Below are positions 59,576 to 64,000 of a stretch of 64,000 nt of DNA, piece after piece. How positions within the stretch are numbered: position 1 is the first letter of the stretch; each line of letters starts with the position of its first letter. The position numbers and the translations under genes were made by a program. The stretch is from Phocoena phocoena (lineage: Eukaryota; Chordata; Mammalia; Artiodactyla; Phocoenidae): NCBI RefSeq assembly GCF_963924675.1, contig NC_089226.1, positions 46,145,124-46,209,123 of the forward strand, in the 5' to 3' direction. The notes below the pieces were generated by a model. It was not told where the DNA came from, did not search any database, and worked only from the letters and a program-made list of their open reading frames with translations.

Positions 59576-59585
59576 TCAAGTGGCT

Positions 59586-61284
59586 ATTTTTAAAGGTATC
59601 CTACAGTTTAGAAAGTTAGAGACTTCTCTGAACAAAATTCTATCAATCACAGCATATACAAAAATCTCCCTGGCATATTTCTAAAACACCTTTTCTAAAT
59701 AGCATTGTTGTCTCCGCCCACAAAGTTAGAATGAGATGAATAAGCAGTGTATCAGCAGAGTAAAGCAACTCAATATTGTCATGCTGGGAAGATGATTAGG
59801 AGGGAAACAGAGTAGTATCCTCAAAAATAAGTCCTCACAACACCCAAAGCACTTTGAAACTGATATGACTTGGCCATCTCAGTCTTCAAAATTTAATTAG
59901 TAACAATAAACCGCACCAGTTGGGAGTAGAAGCTGAAAAGCTATGAAGAGCATTTCCAAACGTAATTTTCTTAGTGTATTAAATACAGGGCATGGCAAAA
60001 ATGAGGCATGTGCGTATGTTAGCCAAATTTCTCACATGGAAATCCTGTCTATAACAACAAACAGTCTGATTAATACTTTAATAGGAAAGCCCCCTAAGGA
60101 AAGCAGGTGGCTCCTGGTATACACAGTCTCAGTGTCTGAATTATTCTAAGTACACATTCCTTCATCTCAATCAAGCGAGGAGCCAAAGTACAGACTGGCA
60201 TTTGTGGAAGTATGATTTCATCTTTGTAAAGGAAAGAGGGTAAAATGACCAGTTTTTAGTGAAAAGTAAATATTAAAATATTGGTAATTACTCTGCTTCA
60301 AAAATTTCGTTAGAACTAGACTTTTACATACAGTGAGACTCACCTGAACAATAAATTTTGCAATTAAATATACTCAGTACTTTATAGTATAGTATGAATG
60401 ACTAGAAGAAAACTTTTCCCCTTTATCTATAATAACAGGGTGACATGTGAATTTATTTTGGATTGTTATGCCACCAAACTAGAAATCAGAGCAGTTTATT
60501 TTTTTTCAACCAAATTCAATACAAAACTATTGCCTATTTCATTTCTGCATACATAAGAAAATAAAACGGATGGTTAATCTTCAAAAGTTAAGTGATCTCT
60601 ACCCAAGTAACTGTAGACCGTTCTTAGTTATTAATAATTTCCAGTACTCAAACTGGTGCCATTGACATTTTAATCTACCTCCAAGTTGTAGCTCTAATGA
60701 GACTCATATCAATGCATTTAAATATTTCTAATGTCTTATTTGAACTGTTATTTAAATAATTTTGAATATATATTAGACAAGAATCCCACTGCTTTGCTTT
60801 AATAAAGTATTCACATGTAATCTATGTGAATGACAACTTGCAAATTTTATAGCCCTGTGAGTAGACAACAGGCCATCTTGGAAGGCTCCACAGAATCACC
60901 GTGAGTCACTGGTGGAGGATAAGATTCAGGCATTATCACCAATTAAGGAAAGAGTACTAAATCAATATCAATAAGTGTATTCATTTTTCAGATTATCTAG
61001 GTAACAGAGAGCAGATGTTGAAGAAATAGGGCCCAAGCGAGCTAAGTCTGATGAGATGAAGAATTATTAGAGAGGACAGGCCCAGAAAGGTGGTACTGAA
61101 GCAGACCTTACAGAACCTGAGAGCAATGGAGTTGACAATGTGATGGGCATGGCAAAAAGTTGCTGAAAATAACCGTATCCTACTTCACACATTTGCCTAC
61201 AGCTAGTATTAGCTGGCCTAATCACTTCAGGCCCAGACAAGTCTCAAAGATCAAATGGACACCATTTAAGTCACTCACTCAAAC
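59586..61284. other. Unique stretch with a weak exon candidate
   Basis: AT-rich. Minus strand 60344-60401 has a strong donor (CAG then GTGAGT) and an acceptor after 'gttttcttctag', with one of three frames open. See findings. The plus-strand frame at 59943-60149 has no support. Confidence 0.45.
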
Positions 61285-61540
61285 CAAATCTCAGAGTTTC
61301 TCACCCTTGGCACTAGTAATATTTGAGGATGGATAATTCTTTGTTGTTGGAGGTAGGGAGGTGGGAGACTGTCCTGTGCACTGTGGATATTTAGCAACAT
61401 CTCTGGCCTTTACTCAATAGATGACATTAGCAACCCCCCCATCACCAGGGAGGAAAATCAAAGATGTCTCCAAACATTGCCAAGTATCTCTTGGAGGGTG
61501 TATAAAATTGCCCTCAGGTGATACGACTGACCTAGAGGAA
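61285..61540 (-). repeat. hAT-type fossil
   Basis: 'ggataattctttgttgttgg', 'gactgtcctgtgcactgtgg', 'atatttagcaacatctctgg' and 'gatgtctccaaacattgcca' are the complement of a common hAT-Charlie-type non-autonomous element. Confidence 0.75.
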
Positions 61541-61554
61541 ACCTAGGGATACTT

Positions 61555-62020
61555 TATTTGGACCACTCATTCAATCCTAAGCACTTATAAAACCCTAAGA
61601 ACTATGTAATCTACCCCTTCTCTGTGACAAGAATTCCTTTCTGTAATGACCATAATAGATCACTGTACAACTTTTGCTTAAGAATCTCCAAGAATGAGAA
61701 ACTCTCAACTTTACCAGGCAACCAAATCCATTTTTTGGACAGTTCTGCTTGAAAGTTCTTCCTCACTATTGCAATGAAATCTGCCTTTCTCTAAATTATA
61801 CTTGTAATTCCTAGTTTCATAGAAAACGAATCCTTCTTCTACAAAACCAGTCCTTCAAATATAAGATGATAACCTCTATTCCTTGATTGCTTTGTAGGTC
61901 AGAACTAAAAGGGACACACAAATAATCTCAATCAACATTTTAGGTACCCAAAGGTCAAGGAGTCACCCAAGTCATCCCACGGAGGTAGAAACTCCCAGCT
62001 CGAAAGGTCTAGCCCTGGAT
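61555..62020 (+). repeat. Ancient LINE-like repeat
   Basis: 'gagaaactctcaactttacc', 'ggacagttctgcttgaaagt', 'tcttcctcactattgcaatg' and 'gaaatctgcctttctctaa' follow a widespread old mammalian repeat, possibly L2/L3 (CR1) related. Name uncertain. Confidence 0.5.
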
Positions 62021-62420
62021 CATATAAGCATTTATAGCAACATTTATAAACCTGTTTGTTTTTTCATTTAAACTTTCATATCCTCAAAAATTTCACCTAT
62101 AACTTATAGAATAACTTTTTACTTTTCTAATTACTTCCTTTTCATTTAAATAGTCAATTTCTGATAAATATGGTTGTTAATTAAAAAAAAAAATCTACTT
62201 CCTCACTGGTGTGGAGTAACTGATATGCCTCCTTCAATACACTGAAAGACTTTTCATTTTGCTGTTTTACTATATTCATTGCTTTCTTAAATATGTTAGC
62301 CCTTACTTTTATGTAATTTTATTTTTTTGTGTAATTGATGCTCTGAATTTGAGGTTTCTAAGTTCTAGAACATGTTTTTAAAGTATCTGAAAAAATCGAA
62401 GCATACAAACTCTCCATTTA
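62021..62420. other. Unique AT-rich stretch
   Basis: T-rich patches and no recognised feature. Confidence 0.5.
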
Positions 62421-62435
62421 GAAAAGATATTCCAG

Positions 62436-62635
62436 GGCTTCCCTGGTGGCGCAGTGGTTGAGAGTCCGCCTGCTGATGCAGGGGACAGGGGTTCATGCCC
62501 CGGTCCGGGAAGATCCCACATGTTGCGGAGCAGCTGGGCCCGTGAGCCATGGCTGCTGAGCCTGCGCTCCGCAACGGGAGAGGCCACAACAGTGAGAGGC
62601 CCGCGTACCACAAAAAAAAAAAAAAAAAAAAAAAA
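62436..62635 (+). mobile_element. Short CHR-type SINE, copy 12, internally deleted
   Basis: Body reads 'gctgagcctgcgctccgcaa', missing 15 bases that separate two GAGCCTG repeats in the other copies. Pure A-tail of more than 20. Perfect TSD GAAAAGATATTCCAG at 62421-62435 and 62636-62650. Confidence 0.96.
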
Positions 62636-62650
62636 GAAAAGATATTCCAG

Positions 62651-63247
62651 AAATGGCTTAAGGCAAAAATATTTTTATAAGACCTTAAGTCATTTGTGTT
62701 TTAACTGCATAATTAATTAACCTCACATATCCCATACTCAGCCAGCCAACAAGTCTAATTACCTAAAATGGTGGTTTTGTTTTTTAAGCCAAGAAACTCT
62801 TTGTTCAAACGAAATCAAACCTACAAAAACTGTAAGTAAAATAAATGAACGTTGAAATGCTCTGCCTGAGGTACTGCTTTGTCTTCCATACCACGCTACA
62901 TAGTAGTTCCTGGGAAGCTCTGCAAAACTCTGGAAATATGTGAAGAATATGTTAGAAAAGACTACCTTGGCACATAGTAGAGAGGAAAAAAAAAAGTTCA
63001 GAGACTGGAAAGAGAGATGCCACAACTACCATGCACTTGATTTGAAGAAGAGCATCTCAGGTCCTCTCTCAAAGTAAGCGTGTTTCTTAGTTTACATACC
63101 ATTCTAACAATGTAAGTTTAGTGGTTTTCAAAAATATAGTAGCAAATTCAACATAGGAAAGAAAGGGAAGAGAGGGGATACTAGAGGGAGGAATAAAAAT
63201 AACAATGAAATAATAACTGAAAGCAAAAGAAACAAATTGGTGAGAAA
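62651..63247. other. Unique stretch
   Basis: Includes a purine-rich patch near 63155-63190. The minus-strand frames at 62759-63025 and 63128-63334 have no support. Confidence 0.45.
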
Positions 63248-63755
63248 GATACAATGTTTACAAAGTTGGCCACAATGATTTCTCCCACCCCTGTATGCAT
63301 ATCCCCATGCAATCGACTTTGCTGCTCTGCTCATTAGAGTTCGACAAAGATGGAAACTAGTTCCTCCTCCATCCCTGGGTTAGCCCTATGATTTGCTTTG
63401 ACCAACAGAATGTGGTAAAAGTGACACTGTGTGACTCCACTCTCAACTCTTGGAACCTTGAGACCTTTACATAAAGAAGCCCAAGCTTGTCAACTTGAAG
63501 ATGAGAGACCAGGAAGAGAGAGACGCAAACGACTAGCTCAACATCATCTCAGACTATGAAGCCCCAATCAAGGCACCAGAAGATGGTAGTTGTGTAAGTG
63601 ATCCCAAGAGAGACCTGTAGAAGAACTGTGCGGCTAAGCCCAAACTAAACTGCCGCTGCACAGATTCATAAGCAAATGAAGTTGCTGACATTTTAAAGCC
63701 GCTACGTTTGGGAGTGGCTCATTACACTGCAATAGGTAACAATAGGTAACCAAAA
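63248..63755 (+). mobile_element. MLT1-type MaLR LTR
   Basis: 'gatttgctttgaccaacaga', 'atgtggtaaaagtgacactg', 'tcttggaaccttgagacc', 'gatgagagaccaggaagaga' and the end 'ttttaaagccgctacgtttg' with 'gcaataggtaac' follow an MLT1 LTR on the plus strand. Solo LTR with no internal region. A short GCAATAGGTAACAATAGGTAAC duplication marks its end. Confidence 0.8.
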
Positions 63756-64000
63756 TCAAAATTAGTAGTCAACTGGAGATCATCTAGTGTAGACTAAGAG
63801 CTCTACAGTATTTGATAGGTCCTAAGTGAATAAATATGATATTATAAAATAGTTCATATTAATAATGAATTACATTGTTTAATATAGCCTAAGAAAGAGA
63901 TATAAGGAACACCTTTTAGAAACAACTGAATCTAAAATAATGTAAAATATTTTAATGAATCCAAAACTTGGAGAAAACTTGGGGTTTTGTATGACCAAAT
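63756..64000. other. Unique AT-rich right edge
   Basis: No recognised feature. Confidence 0.5.

Noticed and set aside
1..64000. tRNA genes suggested by B-box-like sequences (GGTTCGANNCC).
   Set aside because: All such sites found fall in tRNA-derived SINEs that cannot fold into a cloverleaf.
1..64000. A new multi-gene system, CRISPR array or operon.
   Set aside because: The DNA is mammalian and repeat-rich, with no adjacent co-directional genes and no regularly spaced repeats.

Overview
This window looks like non-coding DNA from a cetacean nuclear genome, most likely a toothed whale. The strongest clue is a set of 18 tRNA-Glu-derived CHR-type SINEs, the retroposon family of Cetacea, Hippopotamidae and Ruminantia. 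Twelve belong to one short, very homogeneous subfamily of about 200 bp with long A-tails and clear target-site duplications (TSDs). No Alu, B1/B2, BovB or Bov-tA elements were seen. Assigning a toothed whale rather than a baleen whale rests on remembered descriptions of CHR deletion subfamilies and is an inference.

The background is AT-rich with no CpG island. No tRNA gene, rRNA gene, CRISPR array, operon or intact protein-coding gene could be recognised. Almost every longer open reading frame is a by-product of a repeat: SINE body in either strand, antisense L1, hAT fossil or microsatellite. The window therefore reads as intergenic or deep intronic sequence. A few exon-like segments with good splice signals lie on the minus strand. 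The best is a 47-nt segment at 42279-42325 and the next is at 57155-57375. Their reading phases do not chain into one transcript, so they are offered only as candidates.

Layout: 0-10 kb has three short SINEs, a MER5-type fossil, an old L2-like block split by a SINE, and a MIR. 10-20 kb has a hAT fossil, a long CHR-1 SINE, a short SINE, an LTR-like fossil, a MIR and an L2/CR1 endonuclease remnant. 20-30 kb has an L1 3' end, several MIRs, two G-quadruplex motifs, a long L2-like block, a MaLR solo LTR and SINEs. 30-40 kb has L1 fragments of several ages and a tight cluster of three SINEs of two types at 36.4-37.4 kb. 40-50 kb has the 47-nt exon candidate beside a (GT)n tract, a TSD-flanked L1, a long CHR-1 and a 3.0-kb HAL1-like L1 inserted in a hAT element. 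50-64 kb has a TSD-flanked L1 3' end, paired MIRs, a CHR-1, two short SINEs and an MLT1-type LTR at the right edge.

No gene system acts together here. The most informative content is the layered record of insertions (MIR/L2 and hAT, then L1M/HAL1 and MaLR, then CHR-2/CHR-1, then the short SINE burst) plus a handful of exon candidates that can be tested. I found nothing that supports a new biological system.
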